The notes below the pieces were generated by a model, which was given only the letters and a program-made list of their open reading frames with translations, was not told the DNA's origin and made no database searches. Position numbers and translations under genes: made by a program. This document shows positions 7,359 through 17,300 of a DNA stretch of 64,000 nucleotides, one piece after another (position 1 is the first letter of the stretch; every line of letters begins with the position of its first letter). The DNA is from Actinopolyspora biskrensis (lineage in GTDB: Bacteria > Actinomycetota > Actinomycetes > Mycobacteriales > Pseudonocardiaceae). Location of the stretch: NCBI RefSeq assembly GCF_013408175.1, contig NZ_JACBYW010000008.1, positions 121,099-185,098 on the forward strand, read 5' to 3'.

Positions 7359-8186
7359 TCACCTCAGCACGCCGACCGCGCCGTAACCGTTGCTGCGGAC
7401 GGCGTACTCCTCGGAGACGGGCTCGACGGGTCGCCATCGTGCGCTGGGAACCAGCCCCGGCTCCAACAACTCGTAGCCGTCGAACATCGCCAGGACCTCC
7501 GATCGCTCCCGGGTGCGCAGGGTCGGGGTGGTGGTGCTTTCGAAGACCCGTTGTGCTCCCTCGACCTCGCCGGTGGAGGCGTCCAGCGCGGCGGAGTGGG
7601 ACAGCACGAGTGCGCTGCCGCCGGGGCAGGCGTCGCGGTAAGCGGTGACCAACGTGGCCGGGTCCGGCGTGTCGATGATGTCCAGAACCGCCGCGGCCAG
7701 CACGGCCACCGGGCGGGTGAAATCCAACAGCCCGGACACACCGGGTGCCGCCAGCACGGTCTCCGGTTCGCGGACGTCGGCCTGTGTCATGGTGACGTGC
7801 CGGTTCCCGGCCAGCAGATGTCGAGCGTGGCTGACCGCGATGGGCTCGATGTCCACATAAGCCACCCGGGCGGCCGGGTTCACCTGCTGGGCGATCTCGT
7901 GCACGTTGCCCCTGGTGGGAATGCCGGACCCCAGATCGAGGAACTGCTCGATACCCGCTTCGGCGCAGGCCCGCACGGCACGTCCCAGGAACGCGCGATT
8001 GATGTGGGCCCATTCGGTGTTGCCGGGAAAGGCCCGCAACAACTGCTCGGCCGCCGCGCGGTCGGCGGCGAAGTTCGTCGAACCCCCCAGGAAGTAGTCG
8101 TACATGCGGGCGATGTTCGGGGTGTGCTCGTCGAGCTCACTGGACCGGGGAGCCAACCTCGCGACGTTCTCCTCGTGATCGCGCAT
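7359..8186 (-). CDS. Methyltransf_19 (DUF574) SAM-dependent methyltransferase, copy 1
   Basis: 275 aa from the ATG at 8186. Landmarks are the family N-terminus (PNIARMYDYFLGGSTNFAAD), the SAM loop LDLGSGIPTRGNVHE, and VAYVDIEPIAVSHARHLL after motif I. The family is abundant in actinomycetes, several copies per genome; substrates are unknown. The Shine-Dalgarno before 8186 is weak, and a GTG about 19 codons upstream in the same frame is an alternative start. A paralogue lies 307 bp upstream on the same strand, with a gene relic between them, so the two are probably not one tight operon. Confidence 0.87.
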   Translation of the reverse strand: MRDHEENVARLAPRSSELDEHTPNIARMYDYFLGGSTNFAADRAAAEQLLRAFPGNTEWAHINRAFLGRAVRACAEAGIEQFLDLGSGIPTRGNVHEIAQQVNPAARVAYVDIEPIAVSHARHLLAGNRHVTMTQADVREPETVLAAPGVSGLLDFTRPVAVLAAAVLDIIDTPDPATLVTAYRDACPGGSALVLSHSAALDASTGEVEGAQRVFESTTTPTLRTRERSEVLAMFDGYELLEPGLVPSARWRPVEPVSEEYAVRSNGYGAVGVLR

Positions 8187-8338
8187 CGAGAACAGGCTGC
8201 CACGGAACGGTTCCGTCGACCATCGTTTCGGCCACCACGACACGGGTGACTCGTCGGTGGGGAGCTGTTTCGCCTCCTCGTCAACGCGGGCCGCAGGACC
8301 CCGCGCAACAGCAGGGGCCCACTGGCACTGAGCACCGA

Positions 8339-8458
8339 GGCGAACTCGGCGATCAGGGTTTCCCGGAAGAACTCGAGACAACAGACGAAGACCTCGGAGC
8401 GCGAACCCAGCGGATCGGTCGGTTCCGCGAAAGCAACCACCTGCGGGAACCCACGCAC
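8339..8458 (-). pseudogene. N-terminal relic of a DinB/DUF664-type (mycothiol transferase-like) gene
   Basis: From a GTG at 8458 the frame reads a convincing N-terminus (FAEPTDPLGSRSEVFVCCLE, then FFRETLIAEF), which matches the start of the actinobacterial DinB/DUF664 family (TDPLGSRSEVFxxYLxFFRxxLIxK). After about 40 residues the similarity stops; the expected RLPSGWTPLELLKHL block and the metal-binding His residues are missing, and the frame runs on into the downstream methyltransferase region. This is a truncated fragment. Where the rest went is not visible. Confidence 0.5.
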
Positions 8459-8493
8459 GATGCCGGTGGATGTCAGGGCCCTCTGGCTTCACC

Positions 8494-9300
8494 TCAAAGG
8501 GGGAGTGGTCGCCCGACGGCCCCGTAGAAGGAGCAGGACGCGGCGTCCTCGGCATCCTCGGGCAGGTCGGGATGCCATTCGGGCACGAACACCAGCCCGG
8601 GATCGACCAGCTCGAAACCGGACAGCATACCGGCGATCTCGTCACGGCTGCGCAGATAGGCCGGGTTCTGACTGTTGCGGTAGAGCTCGGCGGCCCGCGC
8701 GACGTCGGGCAGGGTGTCTCCGGACACGTGGGAGAACACCAGATACCCACCGCTGGGCATGCGACGTCGGTAGGCCTGCAGAATTCCGGCCGGATCGTCC
8801 CGGTCACCGACGAAGTGCAGCACCGCGACCATGAGCACCGCCACCGGCTGATCCAGATCGAGCAGCTCGCGCGTGACCGGCGAGTCCAGCACCGCCGCGG
8901 GATCGGTGAGATCGGCCTGCAGCACGGCGGTGTGCTCGGTGTCCCGCAGCAGCAGCTGGCTGTGCGCGACCGCGACGGGCTCGTTGTCGACGTAGACCAC
9001 CCGGCTGTCCGGCTCGATGTCCCGGACCACCTCGTGCACCGGCCCCGCCGTGGGCAGCCCGCAGCCGAGATCGACGAACTGGCGTATCCCGTGCGTGGCC
9101 AGATAGCGCACACTGCGGCGCAGGAACGCGCGGTTGACCCGCGCCAGATGCGGCATCTGCGGGAACACCTCGTAGATGCGCCGGGCCAGCTGCCGGTCCG
9201 CGGCGAAGTTGTAGTTCCCACCGAGGTAGTAGTCGTACAACCGTGCCGCCGAGGGCACGTCCACATCGACTCCGGGAGGAACCCAGGAAGGCCGCGACAC
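8494..9300 (-). CDS. Methyltransf_19 (DUF574) SAM-dependent methyltransferase, copy 2
   Basis: 268 aa. I chose the GTG at 9300 because GGGAG lies six bases upstream; a GTG at 9333 lacks a good site. The N-terminus VPSAARLYDYYLGGNYNFA, the SAM loop VDLGCGLPTAGPVHE and VVYVDNEPVAVAHSQLLL define the family. It is about half identical by eye to copy 1 in the core, and a third copy occurs at 43.9 kb. The role is unknown. The divergent neighbour is HrpB. Confidence 0.88.
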   Translation of the reverse strand: MSRPSWVPPGVDVDVPSAARLYDYYLGGNYNFAADRQLARRIYEVFPQMPHLARVNRAFLRRSVRYLATHGIRQFVDLGCGLPTAGPVHEVVRDIEPDSRVVYVDNEPVAVAHSQLLLRDTEHTAVLQADLTDPAAVLDSPVTRELLDLDQPVAVLMVAVLHFVGDRDDPAGILQAYRRRMPSGGYLVFSHVSGDTLPDVARAAELYRNSQNPAYLRSRDEIAGMLSGFELVDPGLVFVPEWHPDLPEDAEDAASCSFYGAVGRPLPL

Positions 9301-9478
9301 CACACGCTCCCAACAACGCCGTACGTTCACCACCCACCGTAGCGATCACCACAACCCGTCCGAGCGAGACGCGGATGTTTACGCCGCGAGAACCGGCGCC
9401 GCCCGGCCCCGGGACCGAACCGAGCACCGCGTCACGGCTCCCCACACCCCCGAAAGGAGCGACGATACCGTTTCACCG

Positions 9479-11962
9479 ATGACGCTCACGCCGCCCGAGT
9501 TCCCCGACCTGCCGGTCCGTCCCGTTCTCGGCGAGATCGGTGACAAGCTGGACAGCGACGGCACCGCCGTGCTCGTGGCCCCGCCAGGCACCGGGAAGAC
9601 GACCCTGGTTCCCCTGGCACTGGCCGAACGAGGACTGCGGGTGGTGGTGGCCGAACCACGCAGGCTCGCGACCAGAGCCGCGGCCACACGCATGGCCGAA
9701 CTGCTCGGCGAGAAGGTCGGCGACCGCGTCGGCTACGCCGTGCGCGGCGAACGACGCTCCGCACCGAGCACGCGGGTCGAAGTCGTCACCTCCGGGCTGC
9801 TGGTGCGGCGCCTGCAGTCCGACCCCGAACTGGCCGGGGTGGACGCCGTCATCCTCGACGAGTGCCACGAACGCCACCTGGACGCGGACCTGCTGCTGGC
9901 CCTGCTGCTGGACGCGCGCGACGGGCTTCGTCCCGACCTGCGAGTACTGGCCGCCTCGGCCACGGTCGCCAGCGACCAGCTGGCCGAACTGCTCGGCGAA
10001 CAACAACCGGCCCCGGTCGTCCACGCGCACGGACGTTCCCACCCCGTCGAGACACACCACGTCGCCCCCCTGCGCAAGGAACCGGTCGAGGCCACCGTGG
10101 CCCGCGCCGTGCGCACCGCGCTGGACGAACAGCACGGCGACGTGCTCGCCTTCCTGCCCGGTGCCGGCGAGATCGCACGCACCCGCGAGCGGCTCGCCGA
10201 CGAAACCGACGTGGACGTGCTGCCGCTGCACGGGCGACTGCCCACCCGCGAGCAGGACGCCGCGCTGCGACCGCGCACGCGACGAAGAGTCGTACTGGCC
10301 ACCGCGGTCGCCGAATCCAGCCTCACCGTTCCCGGAGTGCGCGCGGTGGTGGACTCCGGCCTGTCCCGCGTGTCCCGGGTGGACCACCGGAGAGGCCTGT
10401 CCGGACTGGTCACCATACGAACATCGCTGGCCGTGGCCGAACAGCGCGCCGGACGTGCCGGACGCGAAGGCCCCGGCCACGCCTACCGCTGCTGGCCCGC
10501 CCACGAGCACAGCACACTCGTGCGCTACCCGGAACCGGAGATCCGCACCGCCGACCTCACCCGGCTCGCCCTGGAACTGGCCTGCTGGGGAACCCCGGAC
10601 GGCAGCGCGCTGCGCTGGTGGGACGCCCCACCGGAAGGCCCCCTGGTCGCGGGCCACGAGGTGCTGACCGCGCTGGGCGCCCTGGACGGCAACGGCGAGA
10701 TCACCGAACGCGGCCGCCGAATGTCCGGACTCGGACTGCACCCGCGGCTGTCCCGTGCACTGCTGGACGGCAGCGCCTGGACCGGGCGCCGCACCGCCGC
10801 CGAGGTCGTCGCGCTGCTGGACGACGACACCCTCGCCCAGGACACCGAACTGGCCACGGCGCTGCGCAAGCTCCGGGACGGGGGCAACGGCTCCCAGCGC
10901 TGGCGGCGGGAGGTACGGCGCATGGAAGCGATGGTTCCCACCACGAGCAGTCCTCCCGACCCCGGCGACGATGCCCTGGTGGTGGCGCTGGCGCACCCCG
11001 AACGGCTGGCCCGTCGTCGTGCCCCGCGATCACGGGTGTACCTGATGTCCGGGGGGACCGCCGTGGAACTGCCCCGCTCCGAAGTGCGCGAGGACCCCTC
11101 GGGGATGCCCACGTCCGAGGGACTGGCCGGATCGGAGTGGCTGGCGCTCGCTGTCGCCGAACGCGACCCCAGCCGCGTGCACGGATTCGTCCGGCTGGCC
11201 GCACGCGCCGACCAGCGGCTCGCCGAACAAGCCGCCCCCGGGATGCTGGCGGTCAACGAGGACATCGCATGGCACGAAGGGGACGTCCGCGCACGCACCG
11301 TCCGTCGCCTGGGTGCGATCACCCTGTCCGAGAAAAAGCTGGAGAACCCCCCGGCCGGGGCAGTGCGGGACGCGCTGCTCGAAGGGCTGCGCAGCGAGGG
11401 ACTGGAGCTGCTGCACTGGGACACCGAGGCTCGCCAGCTGAGGCAACGCCTCGCGTTCCTGCGCGGCGTGTTCGGCGAACCGTGGCCGAGCACCGCCGAG
11501 GACGACCTGCTGGCCGCGGCGGAGACGTGGTTGGAACCCGAACTGTCGAACGCGCGGACTCGCGCCGATCTGGAACGCATCGACGCCGGGCAGGCGCTGC
11601 GCCGCCTGCTGCCGTGGCCCGAAGCCGGACGGCTGGACGAACTCGCCCCGGAACGCATCGAGGTGCCCTCCGGTTCCCGGGTGCGCGTCGACTACGACAC
11701 CGAACAACCGGCCCTGCCGGTGCGGTTGCAGGAAGTTTTCGGCTGGACCAGCGTGCCCACCGTCGCCGACGGGCGGGTGTCCGTGCTGATGCGCCTGCTC
11801 GACCCGGCAGGACGTCCCGCAGCGGTCACCGGTGACCTGACCTCCTTCTGGAACAACGGCTACCACCAGGTCCGGGCCGAACTCCGCGGGCAGTACCTGA
11901 AGCACCCTTGGCCGGACGACCCCTGGGCTGCCTCCCCGAGCAGACCGGGCCGGGGGCGGTGA
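9479..11962 (+). CDS. hrpB: ATP-dependent RNA helicase HrpB (DExH family)
   Basis: 827 aa, the usual HrpB length. Motif I APPGTGKTTL (residues ~33-42), motif Ia VAEPRRLATRAAA, motif II DECHERH and motif VI AEQRAGRAGREGPG show a DEAH/RHA-type superfamily 2 helicase, and the C-terminal HrpB domain includes GYHQVRAELRGQYLKHPWPDDPW near the end. HrpB proteins are single-gene, non-essential helicases of unclear cellular role. Upstream AAAGGAG is about 20 bases before the ATG, further than ideal, but no other in-frame start is available. An intrinsic terminator follows at 11985-12015. Confidence 0.95.
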   Translation: MTLTPPEFPDLPVRPVLGEIGDKLDSDGTAVLVAPPGTGKTTLVPLALAERGLRVVVAEPRRLATRAAATRMAELLGEKVGDRVGYAVRGERRSAPSTRVEVVTSGLLVRRLQSDPELAGVDAVILDECHERHLDADLLLALLLDARDGLRPDLRVLAASATVASDQLAELLGEQQPAPVVHAHGRSHPVETHHVAPLRKEPVEATVARAVRTALDEQHGDVLAFLPGAGEIARTRERLADETDVDVLPLHGRLPTREQDAALRPRTRRRVVLATAVAESSLTVPGVRAVVDSGLSRVSRVDHRRGLSGLVTIRTSLAVAEQRAGRAGREGPGHAYRCWPAHEHSTLVRYPEPEIRTADLTRLALELACWGTPDGSALRWWDAPPEGPLVAGHEVLTALGALDGNGEITERGRRMSGLGLHPRLSRALLDGSAWTGRRTAAEVVALLDDDTLAQDTELATALRKLRDGGNGSQRWRREVRRMEAMVPTTSSPPDPGDDALVVALAHPERLARRRAPRSRVYLMSGGTAVELPRSEVREDPSGMPTSEGLAGSEWLALAVAERDPSRVHGFVRLAARADQRLAEQAAPGMLAVNEDIAWHEGDVRARTVRRLGAITLSEKKLENPPAGAVRDALLEGLRSEGLELLHWDTEARQLRQRLAFLRGVFGEPWPSTAEDDLLAAAETWLEPELSNARTRADLERIDAGQALRRLLPWPEAGRLDELAPERIEVPSGSRVRVDYDTEQPALPVRLQEVFGWTSVPTVADGRVSVLMRLLDPAGRPAAVTGDLTSFWNNGYHQVRAELRGQYLKHPWPDDPWAASPSRPGRGR

Positions 11963-11984
11963 TCGAAAGCGGAACCGAAGCGGC

Positions 11985-12015
11985 GGTGCGGGCCACGTGG
12001 GGCGCGGCCCGCACC
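11985..12015 (+). terminator. Probable terminator downstream of hrpB
   Basis: A 10-bp perfect stem, GGTGCGGGCC (11985-11994) with GGCCCGCACC (12006-12015) around an 11-nt loop, lies 23 bp after the hrpB stop. It lacks a T-run, as is common in high-GC actinomycetes. The rest of the gap to 12224 shows no gene. Confidence 0.6.
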
Positions 12016-12224
12016 GAGTCGACCCCGACGGTGCCGGTGTGGTCGGCTCACCGCTGATGGTCCGACGAGGGGAGAGGTGCGGCCGTGCCGCGGCTGCTCT
12101 CCGGCGGCGTTCGGAATGGCGTGACGTGCGGGCCGACCCGCACGACAGCGGTCGACCCGCCATGCTGATTCCACCGGTGGCGTAATCGATTCCCGGCGCG
12201 CGGCCGCGGACCTACCGTGGCCGC

Positions 12225-13028
12225 ATGCACTCACCGATCACGGGCACGGCTGCCGGTGTGCCGTTCACCGCGCTGCCGCCGAACGATGACGGCCCCGCGC
12301 CGCTGATCGTCACCTGGCACATGCTGGACGCGCCGAGGTCGGACGCCGCGTTCGCCGCCGCGCTGCCGATGAACGGTCTGCCCGCGTGGCGGGTGCACCT
12401 CGGCATGCCGATGCGCGGGGAGCGGATGGCCGACGGCAGCACGGCCGCCATCTCGGAACTGATCCGCGAGGACGCCCTGATGTCCTTTCTGCACCCGTTC
12501 GTCCGACAGGCGGCCGAGGAGTTCACGGCCGCGCTGGCGTCGATTCGTGCGCAGCTGTCGGTCGACGACGGGCCGATCGGCGTGCTCGGCGGCTCGCTGG
12601 GCGGGGCCGTCGCGCTGCGGGTCCTCGCCGAGACCGAGATACCGGTCTTCGCCGGAGCCGTGGTGAACGCCGCCATCCGGATGCGCTCCGTCGTCGACCT
12701 GCTGTCGGACGACTACCCCTATGACACCGAGTCCGCGAAGGCCGTCGACAGTCTGGACTTCGTCGCCGAGGCTGGCACCATCGCTGGTCGCTCGCCGTTG
12801 CTGGTCGTCAGTGGCGAGCTGGATCACCCGGCGCTGCGCACCGACGCGTTGCATCTCGTCGACGCCCTGGGGGAACGGGCCGAACTGCTGTCGATCACCG
12901 AGCTGGCCCATCCGCTCGCCGACGAACCCGGCATCGAGCCCGCGCCACAGCTGCCACCGGCCCGCGAGGTCGACGCAGGCCTGACCACCTGGCTCCGACG
13001 ACACCTCACGGAGACAGGCCGGCTGTAG
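12225..13028 (+). CDS. Alpha/beta-hydrolase family protein
   Basis: 267 aa. The nucleophile elbow is GVLGGSLGGAVAL (G-x-S-x-G, around residue 121-128), the oxyanion strand is APLIVTWHMLDAP, and a late block (SPLLVVSGELDHPAL) supplies the expected acid, with a His in ITELAHPLADEP. All three members of a catalytic triad are therefore present. Substrate unknown; related actinobacterial proteins are annotated simply as hydrolases. It is monocistronic between the hrpB terminator and the integrase. Confidence 0.8.
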   Translation: MHSPITGTAAGVPFTALPPNDDGPAPLIVTWHMLDAPRSDAAFAAALPMNGLPAWRVHLGMPMRGERMADGSTAAISELIREDALMSFLHPFVRQAAEEFTAALASIRAQLSVDDGPIGVLGGSLGGAVALRVLAETEIPVFAGAVVNAAIRMRSVVDLLSDDYPYDTESAKAVDSLDFVAEAGTIAGRSPLLVVSGELDHPALRTDALHLVDALGERAELLSITELAHPLADEPGIEPAPQLPPAREVDAGLTTWLRRHLTETGRL

Positions 13029-13176
13029 TCGCCAGGCCGGGGAACACCGCGGACAGTCCCCGGAGGTTCCTCACACCCCCGAGTCGCAGCACCGCAGCGA
13101 ACACCGCCCGCCACACACACCGAGATCGTGCTAGGTTGCCGCGGGCAGCGTTCGGCGAACTCGCGGGAGACCTTCG

Positions 13177-14286
13177 ATGGAGGCGGCACCACCCGAAAAA
13201 CACACCACCCCCGCCCACTCGCGCGAAGCGGCCACGTCCACCGACGTGTCCGCCGAACTTCCCTCCGCCGCGCGTGAAACCCTTCCGGCCCCGGAGCCGG
13301 GACAGCGCTACCACCTGCGCGGGCTGACCGAACTGTGGGCCCGCGAACTCGTCGAACAGGCCGAGCGCGACGGACGCGACCCGCACACCGCCCGCTCCTA
13401 CACCCACGCGGTGGCCCGCTGGCTGCGCTTCTGCCAACTGGAGAACATCGACCCGCTGGCGGCACGCCGCGCCGATGTGGACCACTGGGTCTCCGGACTC
13501 GACGTCGGACCGGCCACCGTCCGAACCCGCCTGGCCGGGGTGAGCAGCTGGTACGGCTACCTCATCGACAACGACGCGGCCACCAACGACCCCGCCTCCC
13601 GCGTCAAACGCCCCAAGCACAACCGCCGCTCCAACGGTTCGGACACGGCCTGGCTCTCCGACGAGGAGCTCAACGCGCTACTGGCCGAAGCCACCCGCCG
13701 GGCCGAGAACGCCACCCCCGAAACCCTGGAAACCGCCGTCCGCGACGCCGCGGTGCTGCGGGTGCTGATCACCACGGGCGTGCGCTCCGGTGCCGTGCGC
13801 AACGCACGACTGCCCGACGACCTGGGAACCCGAGGCGGGCACCGGCTGCTGTACTACAGCACCAAAGGCGGCGGGCAGTCCGCGAAACCCCTCGTGCCCT
13901 ACGCCGCGGCCATGGTGGACAACTACCTGCGGCTACGAGCCGCCCGCCAGGAACTCGACACCGCACAACTGACCGGACCGCTGTTCGCCGGAACCCCCTA
14001 CCGCGGAAAACCGGGAGGCAGGCCACTGTCGAACAGCTACCTGGCGAACATGCTCCGACGCACGGCCACAGCAGCGGGCATCAACGACCCCGAACGCCTC
14101 GTGCCGCACTCCACCCGCCACAGCGTGGCCACCTCACTCGGCAAACGCCGCTCACTGGCCGAGGTGCAAACCTACCTCGACCACGCAGACCCCCGCACCA
14201 CACGCCTCTACCTCCGCGTGGACGAGAACCTCAACAACAGTCCCGCCTACACCATGGCAGGCGTCATCGACGACCCCCACGAATGA
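13177..14286 (+). CDS. Tyrosine recombinase (XerC/D-like integrase)
   Basis: 369 aa. An N-terminal SAM-like DNA-binding domain (LTELWARELVEQAERDGRDP onward, including HTARSYTHAVARWLRF) precedes a catalytic domain with the R-H-R-H-Y set: Arg in TTGVRSGAV, H-x2-R in PHSTRHSVATS, the second His in YLDHADPRTT and the nucleophile Tyr in RLYLRVD. GGGAG lies eight bases before the ATG. No attachment-site repeats, excisionase or phage genes are adjacent, so it may be a stand-alone chromosomal recombinase or a leftover integrase. It converges with the nuclease-helicase gene. Confidence 0.9.
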   Translation: MEAAPPEKHTTPAHSREAATSTDVSAELPSAARETLPAPEPGQRYHLRGLTELWARELVEQAERDGRDPHTARSYTHAVARWLRFCQLENIDPLAARRADVDHWVSGLDVGPATVRTRLAGVSSWYGYLIDNDAATNDPASRVKRPKHNRRSNGSDTAWLSDEELNALLAEATRRAENATPETLETAVRDAAVLRVLITTGVRSGAVRNARLPDDLGTRGGHRLLYYSTKGGGQSAKPLVPYAAAMVDNYLRLRAARQELDTAQLTGPLFAGTPYRGKPGGRPLSNSYLANMLRRTATAAGINDPERLVPHSTRHSVATSLGKRRSLAEVQTYLDHADPRTTRLYLRVDENLNNSPAYTMAGVIDDPHE

Positions 14287-14380
14287 CCCGCACACCGACG
14301 ACGCGGGGAAACAGCGCCCGGCAGGGGAGAGGTCACCGGAACTCCACGGGCACGCCCGCCCCTCCCCGGGGGCGAGCCAC

Positions 14381-17300
14381 TTACAGCAGGGTCAACTGCC
14401 GCTGCTCCCTGCGCTTGTTCGCGCCCTCCTCACTACGCACCGCCGAGGAACCCAGCTCGGACAGGAACGGCGACGGGGAACGCTGCCGCCCCTCGTCCGA
14501 GCCCCCACGCCGCGCGGCACGGGTCACGTACAACCTCCGCTGCGCCCGGGTCATTCCCACGAAGAACAACCTCCGCTCCTCGGCGTGCTCCTCCCGCTGG
14601 TCATCCGGCCAACGCAACGGCAACAACCCGTCCTCGCAGCCCACGAGAAACACCACCGGGTACTCCAACCCCTTGGCCGCGTGCAGCGTCAACAACGACA
14701 CCGCATCGGCCCGCGGATCCAGGGTGTCGACCTCGGCACCGAGCAGCACCTCCCGGCGAAACCCCTCCACGTCCGCACCGAAACGCGAAGCCAACGGCCT
14801 CAACAGCTCGACAGCGGCGTGAACGGTGTCGTGCTCACCGGGCACGGTCGCCGCCACCCGCTCGGCGGCCGACCGCAGCCGCTCGGTCACCTCCCCGCCG
14901 TCTTCCGAGACGTACCCCAGCTCGTTCAACAACGGCTCCACCCCGGCACGCGCCGACAACGGGTCGTGACTGCGCTTCTGCACGGGGAAACCCTGCCGGA
15001 CCAACTCCTCCCGCAGCACACGCGACTGCGCGTCCGTGCGGTAGACGACCGCGATGTCACCGAACCCGACCGACCCCTCCTCGTAGCCATCAGTGCGGCC
15101 ACTGTCCAGGGAGTGAAAGGACGAACCCCCGAGAAGCTCGTCCACGGTGCGGGCCACGAACCTGGCCTCGGCGCTCTCGTCGGAAGCACGGTGCACCACG
15201 ATCGGATGCTCGGCGACATCACCCACCGGATGCAACTTCCGGTCCGGGACCAGACTGCCCGGCTCGATGGCCCGAACAGCGCCCTCCACGATGTGGCGCC
15301 CGCTGCGGTAGTTCCGCGTCAGCTCCAACACGGGCGCCTCCGGGTAGTCCTGCTCGAAACGCAGGAAAAACCCGACATCGGCCCCGCGGAAACCGTAGAT
15401 CGCCTGGTCCGGGTCACCGATCACGGTCACGTTGGCCGTGGCAGGCGCCAACAACCGGAGCAGCCGGTACTGCACCTCGTCGACGTCCTGGTACTCGTCC
15501 ACGGTGATCCACGGGTAACGCCGCCGGTACCGCTCGACCAGCCCGGCGTCCTCCTCCAACAGCCGAACCGGCAGCACGAGCAGATCGTCGAAATCGACGA
15601 GCCCCTCCGCCCGCAACGCCTCCAGGTAGCGGGGCAGCAGCTGCCCGACCTCCTCCCGGACCTCACCGCCACGGCGTGCCCGGGAAATCTCCGAACCGAG
15701 CCGCCGCGCGCCACGCTCGTCACCGGTCAACCCGGCCAGGATCTCGTGCCTACGCCGACCGTCGGCCACACCGAACTCCTCGGGCAGCCCCAAAGCCGCG
15801 TGGTTGTCCCGCACGAGGTCCATGCCCAGCGAATGGAACGTGGCCACGGTGACCTCGGAGCCCTCCGAACCGACCAGCTCGCCGAGCCGGTCGGCCAGCT
15901 CGACAGCGGCCCGCCGGGTGAAAGTGATCGCCAGACACTCCCGCGCCGCGACACCGCGCTCCCGGATCAGATGGGCGAGCCGGTGCGTGACCGTGCGCGT
16001 CTTGCCGGTTCCCGGGCCGGCGACGATCATCAACGGCCCCGACCGAACCCCGGCGGCCGCCCGCTGATCGGGATCGAGACCGGCGAGCACCCCCGCACCG
16101 GCATCCGCACCCACGGCGGGAACCGGCCGTGCTGAGCCCTCTTCCCCACCGACGGAGGGTGGGGAAGTGGTCGGCTCGCCTTCCGGCGGTGCCGCCGACC
16201 GTGGTGCGGAATCCGACTCCGGGGAACGCGCCGCGGCCCGCAGCATCGAATCGTCGAATAACGAGACGGACCCCCTCGAGCGCAGCCGGGACAGCTCGTC
16301 GGGGTCGAAAACCCGGATCCTGCCGTACTCGCCGTCGAACCCGGCCTCCCGGTGCACCGAACCACTGCGCAACCGCTCGATCGCCTCGGCGACCAGCGGG
16401 TCGTCACCACGCAACCGCTCGACGGGAACATCCTCCAGGATGGCCAGCTCCGAACCGTGCCTGGCGGTCAGAGTGCTGATCTCGCCGAACACCTTCTTGC
16501 TCTTCGGCCCCACGCCACGAAGCTCACCGATGATCTCCGGAAGCGGAATCAGGTTCCGATAACCGGCCGCTTCGCTCGGCCGCACCCCGAAATCCCGGTC
16601 GGCCAGAACGTCGACCCTGTTGAGCACCCCCACCGTCAACGGCTTGCCGCACTCGGGGCACAACCGCCCGTGACTCCGCGTGTCCGCGGGATCGAACCGG
16701 ATGCCGCACTTGCGGTGCCCGTCGAGGTGGTACTTGCCCTCCTCGGGGAAGAACTCCACCGTCCCCTCAACACCGCGGCCCGTTTCCAGCGCACGACGCA
16801 TCGCGAAGTAATCCAGCTCGGTGTCGAAAACGGTGGCCTCCCGCGCGAGCATCGGCGGGGAGTGGGCGTCGGAATGACTGACCAGGGTGTAGCCGTCCAA
16901 CCCGGAAAGACGCCAGTTCATCTCCGGATCGCTGGAAAGCCCCGTCTCCAGCGCGAAGATGTTCCCGGCGAGGTCCCGGTAGCACTCCTGAATGGAGTTG
17001 AACCCGGCCTTGGAGCCCAACACCGCGAACCACGGTGTCCAGATGTGCGCCGGAACGAGATAGGAGCCCTGGCCGGACTCCAGGGTGATCTCCAACAGGT
17101 CCCGCGAGTCCAGCCCCAGGATCGGACGACCGTCGGAACCGAGGTTGCCGATGTTGCCCAACCTGCGACTGAACTCCTCGGCCGCCTCGAAATCGGGCAC
17201 ATAGCACAGATGATGCACCTTGCGGGTGTAATCACCCTGCTTGTATATCGTGGCGATCTCCACCGACAGCATGAACCGCACCGGCGTGTGGCAACTCGCG

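Noticed and set aside
9473..10996. 507-aa minus-strand ORF antisense to hrpB
   Set aside because: Gln/Gly/Val-rich composition and full overlap with a well-supported helicase gene show it is a shadow of biased codons.
13029..14380. Integrated phage or ICE around the tyrosine recombinase
   Set aside because: No excisionase, replication or structural genes, no tRNA and no direct-repeat attachment sites were found.
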